Of a DNA stretch of 64,000 bases, positions 44,168 through 52,886 are shown piece by piece. A program made the translations under genes and the position numbers. Below the pieces are notes generated by a model, which saw only the letters and a program-made list of their open reading frames with translations, searched no databases and was not told the DNA's origin. Source of the DNA: Dyadobacter bucti (GTDB lineage Bacteria; Bacteroidota; Bacteroidia; Cytophagales; Spirosomataceae). Position 1 is the stretch's first letter; every line of letters starts with the position of its first letter. The DNA is taken from NCBI RefSeq assembly GCF_005869225.1, contig NZ_SWFP01000001.1, forward strand, positions 868,001-932,000, written 5' to 3'.

Positions 44168-45970
44168 TCAGTTGATCAATACCAATTCGATTGCCTTTAT
44201 ATCCGCAAATTTTGCGCCTTTTAGTTCCGGGATGGAAAGCTTCAGTTCGCCGGTTCCTTTCTGCAACGTCCAGTCGCCTACATACAGTGTTTTGAATTCC
44301 TTTTCGTAAGATTCGCCCTGCCGTTTTACGCGATCGGGGCTGGGCAGAAGCGGCGGATCATAGGCTTCGCTGATCTTGCCGGTAATGCTTTTGCCGTTCA
44401 GTTCAGCCTTGAAAACATTGCCTACGCCTTCTGGCGGGCTCGTATAGCGGATGTTTAACTTGTATTTTCCAGCCGTATGTACATCTACATTCCAGGTTAC
44501 ATAAGACTGCGCGTCGTTCCAATTGGCGATCCAGGAAGAATTGGGCGCGGAGCTGCTGTAAGACAGCTTTCCGGTTGGGGAAGGATACAAGATTGCATCC
44601 TGAGAAGGCAATGTTGTCTTGGGAAATTGCGGATACCCTACCGGTATCCACCTTACCGGACCGGTTTCCGGAAATGTGGTCTTATACCAATTGTCCAGTT
44701 CAGTTTTAAGCGACTTTGCAATGTCAGGATACTGCTCCGCAATATTATTTTGTTGGGTCGAATCTTTTGACAAATCATACAAAGTGCCGTTTTGAAACAC
44801 ATAATGCCCTTTTCTAACACTGTGCGTTTTATTAATGGAAGAAAACAGCAACCGCTCAGGCACCTGGGCTGCTTTGCCGGTTAACGCCGGTTTCAGACTG
44901 ATACCATCCAAAGTTTTCGTTCCATTCGAAGAAATTCCAGTCAGATCGGTCAAAGTTGGAAGCATATCAATATAGGCGGCATTGCCTTCGACGATTTTCC
45001 CGGCCGGGATCACGCCAGGCCAGCGGATAAAAAACGGCGCACGCACCCCACCTTCGTCAGCCATGCCCTTGCGCCCTTTCATGTCACCATTCCAGCGCCA
45101 CGAGTTTGGACCATTATCGGTCAGGTAAATGACGATCGTTTTTTTGGTAAGTTTCAAATCGTCCAGCTTTTTCAGGATCCGGCCCACATTGTCGTCAATG
45201 TTTTCACACATTGCCAATGCTGAGATGGTTACGTCTATTTCCTCCTGCGATTTATTGTGACTGAACTGCCTGATCCCCCTGGCTTTCACCCGGTCATAGT
45301 ACTTGTCGGGCACCTGAAAGGGAGAATGCGGCGCATTGAACGGAACATAGCATACGAATGGTTTGTCTTTGTTTTTTTCAATAAAACCAATGGCATGATC
45401 CGTCAGATCGTCGGTAATGTAGCCTTTGCTTCTCACTGCTTCACCATTATGATCGAGCATGGTATCGAAATAATTGGCATAATGTCCGCTCAGAAAACCG
45501 TAAAATTCATCAAAACCCCGACCATTGGGATGGTAAGGATACTGGCTGCCATTGTGCCATTTTCCAAAAGCACCGGTCGCATAACCTGCTTTTTTAAACA
45601 GATCGGCGAAAGTAACTTCATCCAGATTCATAAATTCTTTGGAATTGCTGACACCCCAAACCCCAGCCTTGTAATGATAGCGACCTGTCAACAAGCCTGC
45701 ACGTGTGGGAGCGCAGAGCGGCGCGACATAAAAACGTGAAAATCGGGCTCCGTCGCGGGCGAGTTGGTCGATATTCGGCGTTTGCACATTGGTATTACCA
45801 TTGATACTGAGATCGCCCCAGCCCTGGTCGTCGGTCAGGATGAAGACCACGTTCGGGCGCGTCTGCGAATTGGCTTTATAACACAAAATCCCCAACAGAA
45901 GCATTGCGGAGAGTATTTTCAGACAGAAATAGACAAAATTTCTCAAGTATTGAACAGATAACATTGACAT
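44168..45970 (-). CDS. Secreted sulfatase with C-terminal carbohydrate-binding-like domain
   Basis: A 600-residue sulfatase. The N-terminal hydrophobic segment around residues 14-32 (YFCLKILSAMLLLGILCY) is a signal or anchor. PNVVFILTDDQGWGDLS, C86-A-P-T-R90 (formylglycine site), GYATGAFGKWHNGSQ and IYLTDNGPNSWRWN are the active-site blocks. After the catalytic core (about residue 455) there is a beta-sandwich-like tail of about 140 residues with NDAQSYVTWNVDVHTAGKYK, which resembles galactose-binding/CBM6-like folds. The gene starts within the stop of the enolase-family gene (one-base overlap), so both are translated together. M3 is an alternative start. Confidence 0.92.
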   Translation of the reverse strand: MSMLSVQYLRNFVYFCLKILSAMLLLGILCYKANSQTRPNVVFILTDDQGWGDLSINGNTNVQTPNIDQLARDGARFSRFYVAPLCAPTRAGLLTGRYHYKAGVWGVSNSKEFMNLDEVTFADLFKKAGYATGAFGKWHNGSQYPYHPNGRGFDEFYGFLSGHYANYFDTMLDHNGEAVRSKGYITDDLTDHAIGFIEKNKDKPFVCYVPFNAPHSPFQVPDKYYDRVKARGIRQFSHNKSQEEIDVTISALAMCENIDDNVGRILKKLDDLKLTKKTIVIYLTDNGPNSWRWNGDMKGRKGMADEGGVRAPFFIRWPGVIPAGKIVEGNAAYIDMLPTLTDLTGISSNGTKTLDGISLKPALTGKAAQVPERLLFSSINKTHSVRKGHYVFQNGTLYDLSKDSTQQNNIAEQYPDIAKSLKTELDNWYKTTFPETGPVRWIPVGYPQFPKTTLPSQDAILYPSPTGKLSYSSSAPNSSWIANWNDAQSYVTWNVDVHTAGKYKLNIRYTSPPEGVGNVFKAELNGKSITGKISEAYDPPLLPSPDRVKRQGESYEKEFKTLYVGDWTLQKGTGELKLSIPELKGAKFADIKAIELVLIN

Positions 45971-47202
45971 TAAACCGTATGTTTTTTCAATAAAGTTTCA
46001 TTGAGCTTATGCCCAAGGCCCGGCGTATCCGGAACGCCAATATACCCATTTTCAAAACGTTCCGCAGGTGAAAGCAGGTCGGCACGCCAGGGAACTTCTC
46101 CATAGGCATATTCGAGAATGGAAAAATTGGGAATCGAGGCGCAAACCTGCACACTGGCGGCGGTGGAAACCGGCCCGCTCGGATTGTGCGGTGCCACCGT
46201 AATATTGTCCGCGATTTCGGCCTGAGCGGCTATAAACCGCAATTCCTGGATGCCGCCGCAATGTTTCACATCGGGCATGATGATATCCAAAGCGCGTGTG
46301 GTAATGATTTTATTAAATCCCTGCCTCCCGAAAATAGACTCTCCCCCAGCCGAACCCTGCCCGATCTCATCGGTAATCGCCTTTGTATCTTCCACATATT
46401 TTTCAGGATCGATGGCTTCTTCAAACCAATACAAATTGGAAGGCTCCAGCCTTTTGGCCGTGGCTATCGCGAGGTCTTTGTTCAGATGGCTATGTACATC
46501 GATCAGCAGATCCGTTTCTTTCCCGATAGTCTGGCGCACGGCTTCCACACAGGAAACCGCATAGTCAATATCCGATTCAATCTGCTTCTGATCGGCTGTT
46601 TTGAGCGGCTTCATGTCATCGAAAGGCGCAAGTTTTACAGCCTTAAAACCACTTTTCAATGCATTTTCGGCATTCTGCTGGAAAGAAGCGATCAGCCTTC
46701 TGCCGCTGGCGTCGCGTTCGTTGGTAGCACGGTTGATATTGGCATACACTTTCAGCTTGTCACGCAGTTTTCCTCCAAGTAAGTTGTAAACCGGTACGCC
46801 CAAAGCCTTGCCCGTAAGGTCCCACAGTGCATGTTCAATGGCGCTGAATGCAGTAATGGCCGTTTTTCCTTTTGCCGCCGCAGTTTTCAATCCGCGTTGC
46901 CGAAACTGCTCGATGGCAAACGGCGACTCGCCTTTGACCAATTCAAATAACAAATTGATCTCGGCGTGGAGCTGTGCGGCACCGTTTTTAGCAGCCGCCG
47001 AAAACCCGTGCGAGGCCTCTCCCAGCCCGGTTATGCCTTTGTTGGTTTTTAATTCTATAAAATGCCAGTTGCCGCGGGCGTTTACTTTTACCTCATGAAC
47101 GGCAATGCCGGTGACTGTCAGCTTTTCGTCTTTCAGGCCCGGCACCGGAAAAAAAGCAGCCGGCAATAAACCGGCGCTCTTCATAAATCTTCGTCTTTTC
47201 AT
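45970..47202 (-). CDS. Enolase-superfamily (mandelate racemase subgroup-like) enzyme
   Basis: A 410-residue enzyme with a twin-arginine-like leader (KRRRFMKSAGLLPAAFF), so it may be exported. The N-terminal capping domain is followed by the barrel: KxK-type FKAVKLAPFD, metal ligands in LLIDVHSH and YWFEEAIDPE, then DIIMPDVKHCGGI, and the histidine block APHNPSGPVSTAA. Such enzymes abstract a proton next to a carboxylate and act as racemases, cycloisomerases or sugar-acid dehydratases. Placed between a rhodanese-thioredoxin gene and a sulfatase gene in one operon, it probably processes a sugar acid released from a sulfated glycan; this is inference. Confidence 0.9.
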   Translation of the reverse strand: MKRRRFMKSAGLLPAAFFPVPGLKDEKLTVTGIAVHEVKVNARGNWHFIELKTNKGITGLGEASHGFSAAAKNGAAQLHAEINLLFELVKGESPFAIEQFRQRGLKTAAAKGKTAITAFSAIEHALWDLTGKALGVPVYNLLGGKLRDKLKVYANINRATNERDASGRRLIASFQQNAENALKSGFKAVKLAPFDDMKPLKTADQKQIESDIDYAVSCVEAVRQTIGKETDLLIDVHSHLNKDLAIATAKRLEPSNLYWFEEAIDPEKYVEDTKAITDEIGQGSAGGESIFGRQGFNKIITTRALDIIMPDVKHCGGIQELRFIAAQAEIADNITVAPHNPSGPVSTAASVQVCASIPNFSILEYAYGEVPWRADLLSPAERFENGYIGVPDTPGLGHKLNETLLKKHTV

Positions 47203-47214
47203 GTATCCGACAAA

Positions 47215-47943
47215 TTACAGGGTTTGCCCTTTCAAAGCTTTTTCGATTTCAGCCTTGGAGGCGCCGCCTTTCTTCTGCCAGACTATCTCATTATTTCTGT
47301 ATAAAATCAGCGTTGGCAAACCCACCACGCCCAGTTCCTTCACCAGGCTTTTGTTTTCATAGGCCTCAATTTTGATCACTTTCACATTCGCAGCCTGCTC
47401 CGTTTTGATGGAATCGATAGTCGGGTCCAGACGCTTACAGCCAGGGCAGTAGCGCGAGCCAAAATCAACCAACACCAATTTATCGCTTTTCAGGGACGCG
47501 GTATATTCATCACGTGAAAGGCCTTTCCCGGTTGTAGAGATCACCGGTCTGCCCAATCCGATCCATTTGCTGAGACCGCCCGGGATTTCGGTAACATCCT
47601 TGAAACCAGCCGCTCTCAGATCAGCCGCCAGAACGCCGCTGCGTCCGTTTCCGATTGAATAGATAAAAACAGGTTTTTCCTTGCTGAGTTTTGCACTTTG
47701 TTTTTCAAAATCCGCTTTGTCGGCGATGCTGAAACTCACGGCACCTTCCAGATGGTTCTGCACATATTCCTCGGGAAGCCGAGCGTCCAAAATCTGTGCA
47801 TTCTTGCCGGCTGCGTTGAGTTTGGCCTCAAATGCCTCAAATGATAACAGTTCACGCTTTTTACTTTGTTGCGCAAAAACGCTGGTCGTAAAAATCAATG
47901 CAAGCAGCAGCGTTCCCAATGGTCGAAGATTCTTCATAGTCAA
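47215..47943 (-). CDS. Secreted rhodanese-like / thioredoxin fusion protein
   Basis: A 242-residue protein with a signal peptide (LGTLLLALIFTTSVFA). A rhodanese-like domain covers residues 33-135 (ILDARLPEEYVQNHLEGAVS and the closing EIPGGLSKWIGLGRP). The active-site loop reads IYSIGNGRSG, with serine (S96) where catalytic rhodaneses have cysteine. A thioredoxin domain follows at 145-240 with the redox pair C166-P-G-C169 and the cis-proline strand VVGLPTLILYRN. It starts the operon with the enolase-family and sulfatase genes. The rhodanese part is probably a binding or structural module, and the thioredoxin part a periplasmic disulfide-handling one. Confidence 0.9.
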   Translation of the reverse strand: MTMKNLRPLGTLLLALIFTTSVFAQQSKKRELLSFEAFEAKLNAAGKNAQILDARLPEEYVQNHLEGAVSFSIADKADFEKQSAKLSKEKPVFIYSIGNGRSGVLAADLRAAGFKDVTEIPGGLSKWIGLGRPVISTTGKGLSRDEYTASLKSDKLVLVDFGSRYCPGCKRLDPTIDSIKTEQAANVKVIKIEAYENKSLVKELGVVGLPTLILYRNNEIVWQKKGGASKAEIEKALKGQTL

Positions 47944-48204
47944 GTTGTATTAAGATGGAATTTGGATTTTGCACAAAAAATGAGGCAGTTCCCGCGAAGG
48001 CCGCGGTATTCCAAAAGCAGTAAAGGATTGAAATTGAACCACCATATTGAAGTAAGGTCAGATTACTGAACCGTTTGTATCGCATATATCCCTGCAGGTG
48101 GTTAGCAGAAAAAGATATACTCTATTTAATCGATAGGCAAATAAAAGTAATAGTTTTCGATTTGCCAACTAATTTTCTATTTTTCCGGAAACATCCATTT
48201 TCCG

Positions 48205-49050
48205 ATGCAAAATCCATTGAAGAAAATCATACTGGCTGCGCTGCTGATGTGCATGGCGCAGTTCTCCATTGCACAGCAGGACACCATTCCGGCGATATGG
48301 ACTTATAAGAAAATTGATACTTTAAACCTTCAACTGAAAATTTTCAAACCTGCTGGTTTTGATGCTTCCAAAAAATACCCGGCCATTGTTTTCTTCTTCG
48401 GCGGCGGCTGGGTTGGCGGCAATATCGGGCAGTTCCAGAAACAGGCTGTTTATTTGGCTTCCAGGGGAATGGTAACGATCCTGGCTGATTACCGCGTGGC
48501 ATCCCGCCACCATACCACACCTTTTGAATGCGTGGCCGACGGAAAATCCGCGATCCGCTATGTTCGCCAGCATAGTGCCGAACTGGGTATTGACCCTAAT
48601 CGTATTGCGGCAGGCGGCGGCTCGGCAGGCGGGCATGTGGCGGCGGCTACCGACCTTACCAAACTCGACGAACCTTCCGAAGACCTGAACGTCAGTTCCC
48701 GGCCCAATGCGCTCGTTCTGTTCAATCCGGTGTTCAACAACGGGCCCGGCGAATATGGTTATGATCGTATCAAAGACCGTTTTCCGGAAATTTCACCTTT
48801 TCATAATATTGCCAAAGGTGCAGCCCCAACGGTCGTATTTTTGGGGACCAAAGACAAGCTTATTTCCGTACCGACCGCCGAAGCATACAAAGCCAAAATG
48901 CTGGAAGCGGGCAGCCGGTGCGAGCTGTTTCTCTACCCCGACCAGCCGCATGGTTTTTTCAACAAAGGTGAAAGCTTCACCCAAACACTCCGCCAAACCG
49001 ACGTTTTCCTCGAATCACTGGGCTACATCAAGGGTAAGCCGACGATTTGA
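48205..49050 (+). CDS. Secreted alpha/beta-hydrolase (esterase-like)
   Basis: A 281-residue hydrolase with a signal peptide (MQNPLKKIILAALLMCMAQFSIA). The oxyanion-hole motif FFFGGGWVGG at about residue 60, the nucleophile elbow GGGSAGGH (a GxSxG site), an aspartate in GTKDKLISV, and H in PDQPHGFFN form a full catalytic triad of the BD-FAE/esterase-lipase type. It is divergent from the rhodanese-thioredoxin gene and convergent with a sulfatase gene only 2 bases away. A deacetylase or sugar-ester esterase acting with the sulfatases is plausible. Confidence 0.9.
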   Translation: MQNPLKKIILAALLMCMAQFSIAQQDTIPAIWTYKKIDTLNLQLKIFKPAGFDASKKYPAIVFFFGGGWVGGNIGQFQKQAVYLASRGMVTILADYRVASRHHTTPFECVADGKSAIRYVRQHSAELGIDPNRIAAGGGSAGGHVAAATDLTKLDEPSEDLNVSSRPNALVLFNPVFNNGPGEYGYDRIKDRFPEISPFHNIAKGAAPTVVFLGTKDKLISVPTAEAYKAKMLEAGSRCELFLYPDQPHGFFNKGESFTQTLRQTDVFLESLGYIKGKPTI

Positions 49051-49052
49051 AA

Positions 49053-50567
49053 TTATTTCTTAAAATATTTATCCTGCGTGTATTTGGGCTGGTTCTTATC
49101 CATTGTCCGCTCAAATTTTTCAGGTTCATAACCCAGTGGCAGCACCGTTTTGGCGGTATACGGTAATGTATCGCCGGTTTGTTTCTGCCATTGGATCAAC
49201 AACTTTTTAAGCTGTTCTTCCTTATCGCGGTATGCAGGTTTCCCCGCGAGGTTATCCAGTTCCAGCGGGTCTTTTTTGAGATTAAAAACCTGGGTATAAT
49301 CACGCTCCGGATAACGGATCAGCTTCCATTCGCGGTCGCGGACAGCACGCACAAAATGACGATAGGCGGTGAAAAGACTTTCCCTGACACCTTTTGACTT
49401 CCCGCTGATCACGTCCGACAAGCTCAGGCCGTCCACCGCTTCCGGTTTGGGCAGAGCGGTAAGCGATGCGAGTGTCGGAAATATGTCATAGAGGTACACC
49501 AGCGCATCGGAAACTTTGTTTGCGGGAATCCCGGGACCGGCGATAATAAAAGGGACTTTCATGCTATGCTCATACAGGCTCTGCTTACCCAGCAGACCAT
49601 GGCTGCCCACAGCCAGCCCGTTGTCTGCGGCATATACAATGATGGTATTTTCATACAACCCCTTATCTTTCAATGATTGGATCACCTCACCCACCTTCGC
49701 ATCCATATGTGATATCAATGCATAATAATCTGCCAGCGTCGCCTGGATAATGTCCGGGGTCCGCGGCCAGGCAGCGAGGTTTTCGTCCCTTACCTGCATT
49801 TCTCCGTAATTGAATGGATGGTATTTTTTATAATTTCCCGGCAATGGAATGCTTTGATCCGGATACATGCCAATGTAATCCGTGCGGGGCGAGCGGGGAT
49901 CGTGGGGCGCAGTATAAGCGACGTAACAGAAAAACGGTTTGTTTTTTTCACCCTTTGCATATTCGTCCAGATACGATAATGCGGCTTCTGTAAATATATC
50001 CGTGGAAAAACCCTTGGTAACCGGTCCGCCCAATTTACGCTTGGCATCGAGGTCTCTCACAGGAACCTTAAAATGGTCACTCATGCCACCCAGCATGACC
50101 GATTTGCCTTTTTGAAATGATGCTTCAAAAGTTTCAGCACCGTTGTGCCATTTACCTGTACCAAAGGTTTCATACCCATTTTGAGCAAAATACATCGGCA
50201 TCGTGTGAATACCCGTCAGTACATCATACACATGAAAAAGGCTTTTTCCGCTCATCAGCATCGCACGGCTCGGCGCGCAGATTGCTCCATGATGACCGCC
50301 CATCACGTAACAATTAGCAAAACGTGTCCCGTTTTTAGCGATCTGATCAATATTCGGGGTCTTGATAATCTTGTTTCCGGATGCACCGAGCGCATCGGCA
50401 CGCTGGTCATCGGCAAAAATAAAAAGTACATTGGGACGCTTTGCGGCTTGCTTTGTCGATTGTTTATAAGCCAGCGATCCGAGCAACAAGGATACCAGAC
50501 AAGCCGCGCCGGCAAACCATCTGGCCGTCTGAACGAAGCTGTGCCAGGGTCTGGAAGAATTTCTCAT
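49053..50567 (-). CDS. Sulfatase with N-terminal signal/anchor (C-A-P-S-R)
   Basis: A 504-residue sulfatase. A hydrophobic segment at 15-33 (WFAGAACLVSLLLGSLAYK) follows a basic N-terminus and is a signal or anchor. The active-site blocks are PNVLFIFADDQRADALGASG, C97-A-P-S-R101, GYETFGTGKWHNGAET and VYAADNGLAVGSHGLLGKQS. The C-terminal NLKKDPLELDNLAGKP motif is standard. The HGLLGKQSLYEHSMKVPF part is like choline-sulfatase and heparan-type sulfatases. It is transcribed away from the outer-membrane barrel gene at 50655 with 87 bases between. Confidence 0.92.
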   Translation of the reverse strand: MRNSSRPWHSFVQTARWFAGAACLVSLLLGSLAYKQSTKQAAKRPNVLFIFADDQRADALGASGNKIIKTPNIDQIAKNGTRFANCYVMGGHHGAICAPSRAMLMSGKSLFHVYDVLTGIHTMPMYFAQNGYETFGTGKWHNGAETFEASFQKGKSVMLGGMSDHFKVPVRDLDAKRKLGGPVTKGFSTDIFTEAALSYLDEYAKGEKNKPFFCYVAYTAPHDPRSPRTDYIGMYPDQSIPLPGNYKKYHPFNYGEMQVRDENLAAWPRTPDIIQATLADYYALISHMDAKVGEVIQSLKDKGLYENTIIVYAADNGLAVGSHGLLGKQSLYEHSMKVPFIIAGPGIPANKVSDALVYLYDIFPTLASLTALPKPEAVDGLSLSDVISGKSKGVRESLFTAYRHFVRAVRDREWKLIRYPERDYTQVFNLKKDPLELDNLAGKPAYRDKEEQLKKLLIQWQKQTGDTLPYTAKTVLPLGYEPEKFERTMDKNQPKYTQDKYFKK

Positions 50568-50654
50568 ATTTTTTGAGGATAATAGTTGGTATTCAAATGT
50601 ACTAATTGTTAATAAAATATATAGACTTACTAGATTTGAAAAAATATCTGTCCA

Positions 50655-51953
50655 GTGCGCTACTTTGTATTGCTGATGTTATTCATCGGCCTGCTGAACC
50701 ACAAATCATTTTCGCAACCCGCCGACACGCTGAAGCGTGAACTGATCATCGACTTTGAAGCAAGGCCACGGGCCGAATACAGGGATAATTTCATGCTGAT
50801 GGCGTCTGACTCGGTGATGCCCGAGTTTTATGTAAGCCAGCGGAACCGGCTTGGTATTACCTATACAAGCAACCGTTTTAAATTTCACGCTTCCCCCCAG
50901 GAAATCCATGTATGGGGCAAGTCGGGAAGGGTTTCACAGATTGGCAGCATCAATGCTTTTGAATTATACATTGAGCCAACGATCACAGGAAACTTATCGG
51001 TGCGGGTTGGCCGGCAGGCCTTATCCCTGGACAACGGGCGGATATTTTCAGCTGCTCCCTGGGGCCAGCAGAGCAGAGCCCACGAAGGCATCCGTCTGCT
51101 TTACAATAAAAAGCTAACGACGGATCTTACCATCGCTTTTACCCGGCCGTACGGTAAACATTTTGATATAGCCTATTCGCCGGTAGCCTCGCACCAATAC
51201 AAATTCCTTTTTGTCCACCATCTTAAACATCAGTTAAGCAAAAATTTTACGGTAACTACCATCAATACGCTTGAAGTATTTGAAAAAGCGAACCTGCACA
51301 AAGCATATTACCAGCGTATCACCAACGGCGGACGGCTGGAATATTACCTCCACACGTTCTATGGCACCGTAAATGCTTATTATCAATATGGTCGCAATGC
51401 GAGTTCAAAAAAAATCCGGGCCTATTACATTCAGCCAGAAATAAGCAACACTTTCGACAAAACCACCGTTCGGCTTGGGGCTGAAATCCTGAGCGGAAAC
51501 AAGGCCACCATTAAACAAGATGTCACCAATTCATTCGTGCCGCTGTACGGGGTCGCCTGGAAGTTCATGGGCAACATGAACCTTTTCACACGGTTTCCTG
51601 CCGATGTCAACGACAAAGGGCTTGTGAACCCATACCTCTTCGCTATTTACCAGGTCAGCAGGAAGCTGTCGGCACGTGCGGATGTGCACCTTTTCTATTC
51701 ACAGCATCCGTTTGGTGAGCCAGGCAAAGACCTGAAAGGCAGATACCTGGGTTTTGAAAACGATGTTTCCATGAATTTCAAACCTGCAAGCCAGCTGGAG
51801 ATCACCTACGGATTTTCGTCCACCTTTGCAGCAAAACGCATGGAATTACTGAAAAAAGTATCCGATTCCACCAAAATTCCGGTCTGGAGCTATCTGATGA
51901 TTTCGTTCAGGCCCCGGTTACTGCACTTGAAAAAATACTCCGCAAAGAATTGA
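50655..51953 (+). CDS. Outer-membrane beta-barrel (alginate-export-like) protein
   Basis: A 432-residue protein with a GTG start and a signal peptide (MRYFVLLMLFIGLLNHKSFS). The rest is a run of amphipathic beta strands with aromatic girdles. The segment LSVRVGRQALSLDNGRIFSA, followed by WGQQSRAHEGIRLLYNKKL, is typical of the alginate_exp (AlgE-like) and related porin families, and the C-terminus ends with barrel strands (LEITYGFSSTFA, YLMISFRPRLL). It probably forms a passive channel for an anionic sugar or other solute. Its place beside sulfatase genes agrees with that but does not prove it. Confidence 0.82.
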   Translation: MRYFVLLMLFIGLLNHKSFSQPADTLKRELIIDFEARPRAEYRDNFMLMASDSVMPEFYVSQRNRLGITYTSNRFKFHASPQEIHVWGKSGRVSQIGSINAFELYIEPTITGNLSVRVGRQALSLDNGRIFSAAPWGQQSRAHEGIRLLYNKKLTTDLTIAFTRPYGKHFDIAYSPVASHQYKFLFVHHLKHQLSKNFTVTTINTLEVFEKANLHKAYYQRITNGGRLEYYLHTFYGTVNAYYQYGRNASSKKIRAYYIQPEISNTFDKTTVRLGAEILSGNKATIKQDVTNSFVPLYGVAWKFMGNMNLFTRFPADVNDKGLVNPYLFAIYQVSRKLSARADVHLFYSQHPFGEPGKDLKGRYLGFENDVSMNFKPASQLEITYGFSSTFAAKRMELLKKVSDSTKIPVWSYLMISFRPRLLHLKKYSAKN

Positions 51954-52039
51954 TGCCCTGTTATATCGCAAGTACCGGGCACTTTACACTGTTACATATA
52001 AAGAACGGGGAATGAGTGAATTTTTGGGCTTTGCGATGT

Positions 52040-52504
52040 TTAGGAAATGAGTTGTTCGTGATGTATTTGTCTGGCGGGGGTTTGAAGACTGATCAGCTGC
52101 TGGTTTGAGATTTCTACGAAGTCGATCAGGATGCCATTTTGCTCATTATCATTGAGATAGTGTCTTATCTTGCGCGCAAAATCGTAAAGCGGCTCATAGT
52201 ATTTATGCCCTGTATGATACTGCAAATCCTGTATCGTGAATGCGTTACCTTTTTTAAGAATGAGATACACTGCTATAAAAAAGTAGGAGATTGGAAGCTT
52301 GCTGCCTTCCAATACCGTACCACTTTGCAAGGTGGTACGAAACCTGCAATGCTTGCATTGAAACTGCCGCTTGGACGTCAGCCAATAATGCTCTCTGCTG
52401 CCACACTTCTTGCACGTCACACCTTTTCTTAATCGTAAATCCTTGAACGCCGCGATGGCGATTCCCTCATTTTTATAGATGTCGATCAGGTTACCTTGTA
52501 GCAT
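52040..52504 (-). CDS. Solitary transposase-type zinc-ribbon protein (IS1595-like N-terminus)
   Basis: A 154-residue protein. The first 60 residues contain a zinc ribbon of the kind found at the N-terminus of IS1595/ISXO2-type transposases (VTCKKCGSREHYWLTSKRQF with the second pair in CKHC). It continues SGTVLEGSKLPISYFFIAVY, which also belongs to that transposase region. There is no DDE catalytic domain after it, and no terminal inverted repeats are visible around it. It could be a domesticated DNA-binding protein or the remains of an element. It is transcribed away from the encapsulin operon. Confidence 0.75.
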   Translation of the reverse strand: MLQGNLIDIYKNEGIAIAAFKDLRLRKGVTCKKCGSREHYWLTSKRQFQCKHCRFRTTLQSGTVLEGSKLPISYFFIAVYLILKKGNAFTIQDLQYHTGHKYYEPLYDFARKIRHYLNDNEQNGILIDFVEISNQQLISLQTPARQIHHEQLIS

Positions 52505-52886
52505 GGTTCGAAAAGAAAGAGTACATTTTCAAAGCTAACAAATAAAAAATATAAAATCTATGGATTTGATAGATTTTTGTAAATTATGTGGTAAACTCCT
52601 CAATGCTTAAACCTCCTTTGCCTATCAAAGCAATGGGATAAATAGCAGAATATAAGATCATATTTTTACAAAAAACAAAATTAAATTCACTAAACATTCT
52701 TGAAAATGCGGGAAATTCCAATGAATGTACCGATCATCATTTAGAGATGTCCATTATACGTAAAAAGCAGGTGGTAACGATCAGATTTTCCTGTTTTTCC
52801 GGTTTCAACTTCCTGTAAGTTTACGAAAAGTTGACCCTGCGGCCGGCACTTCGTTCGGCCCTGCATTCTTACCATACCCGATCATA
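52505..52886. other. Upstream region of the encapsulin operon with weak promoter
   Basis: AT-rich, no gene. TAAGTTTA at 52816-52823 is a 7-of-8 match to TAnnTTTG, with a T-rich TGTTTTT at about 52792-52798 at the right distance for a -33 region, 63 bases ahead of the encapsulin ATG. Confidence is low. Confidence 0.3.

Noticed and set aside
52040..52504. A complete IS1595-type insertion sequence
   Set aside because: No catalytic domain and no terminal inverted repeats were found around the zinc-ribbon gene.
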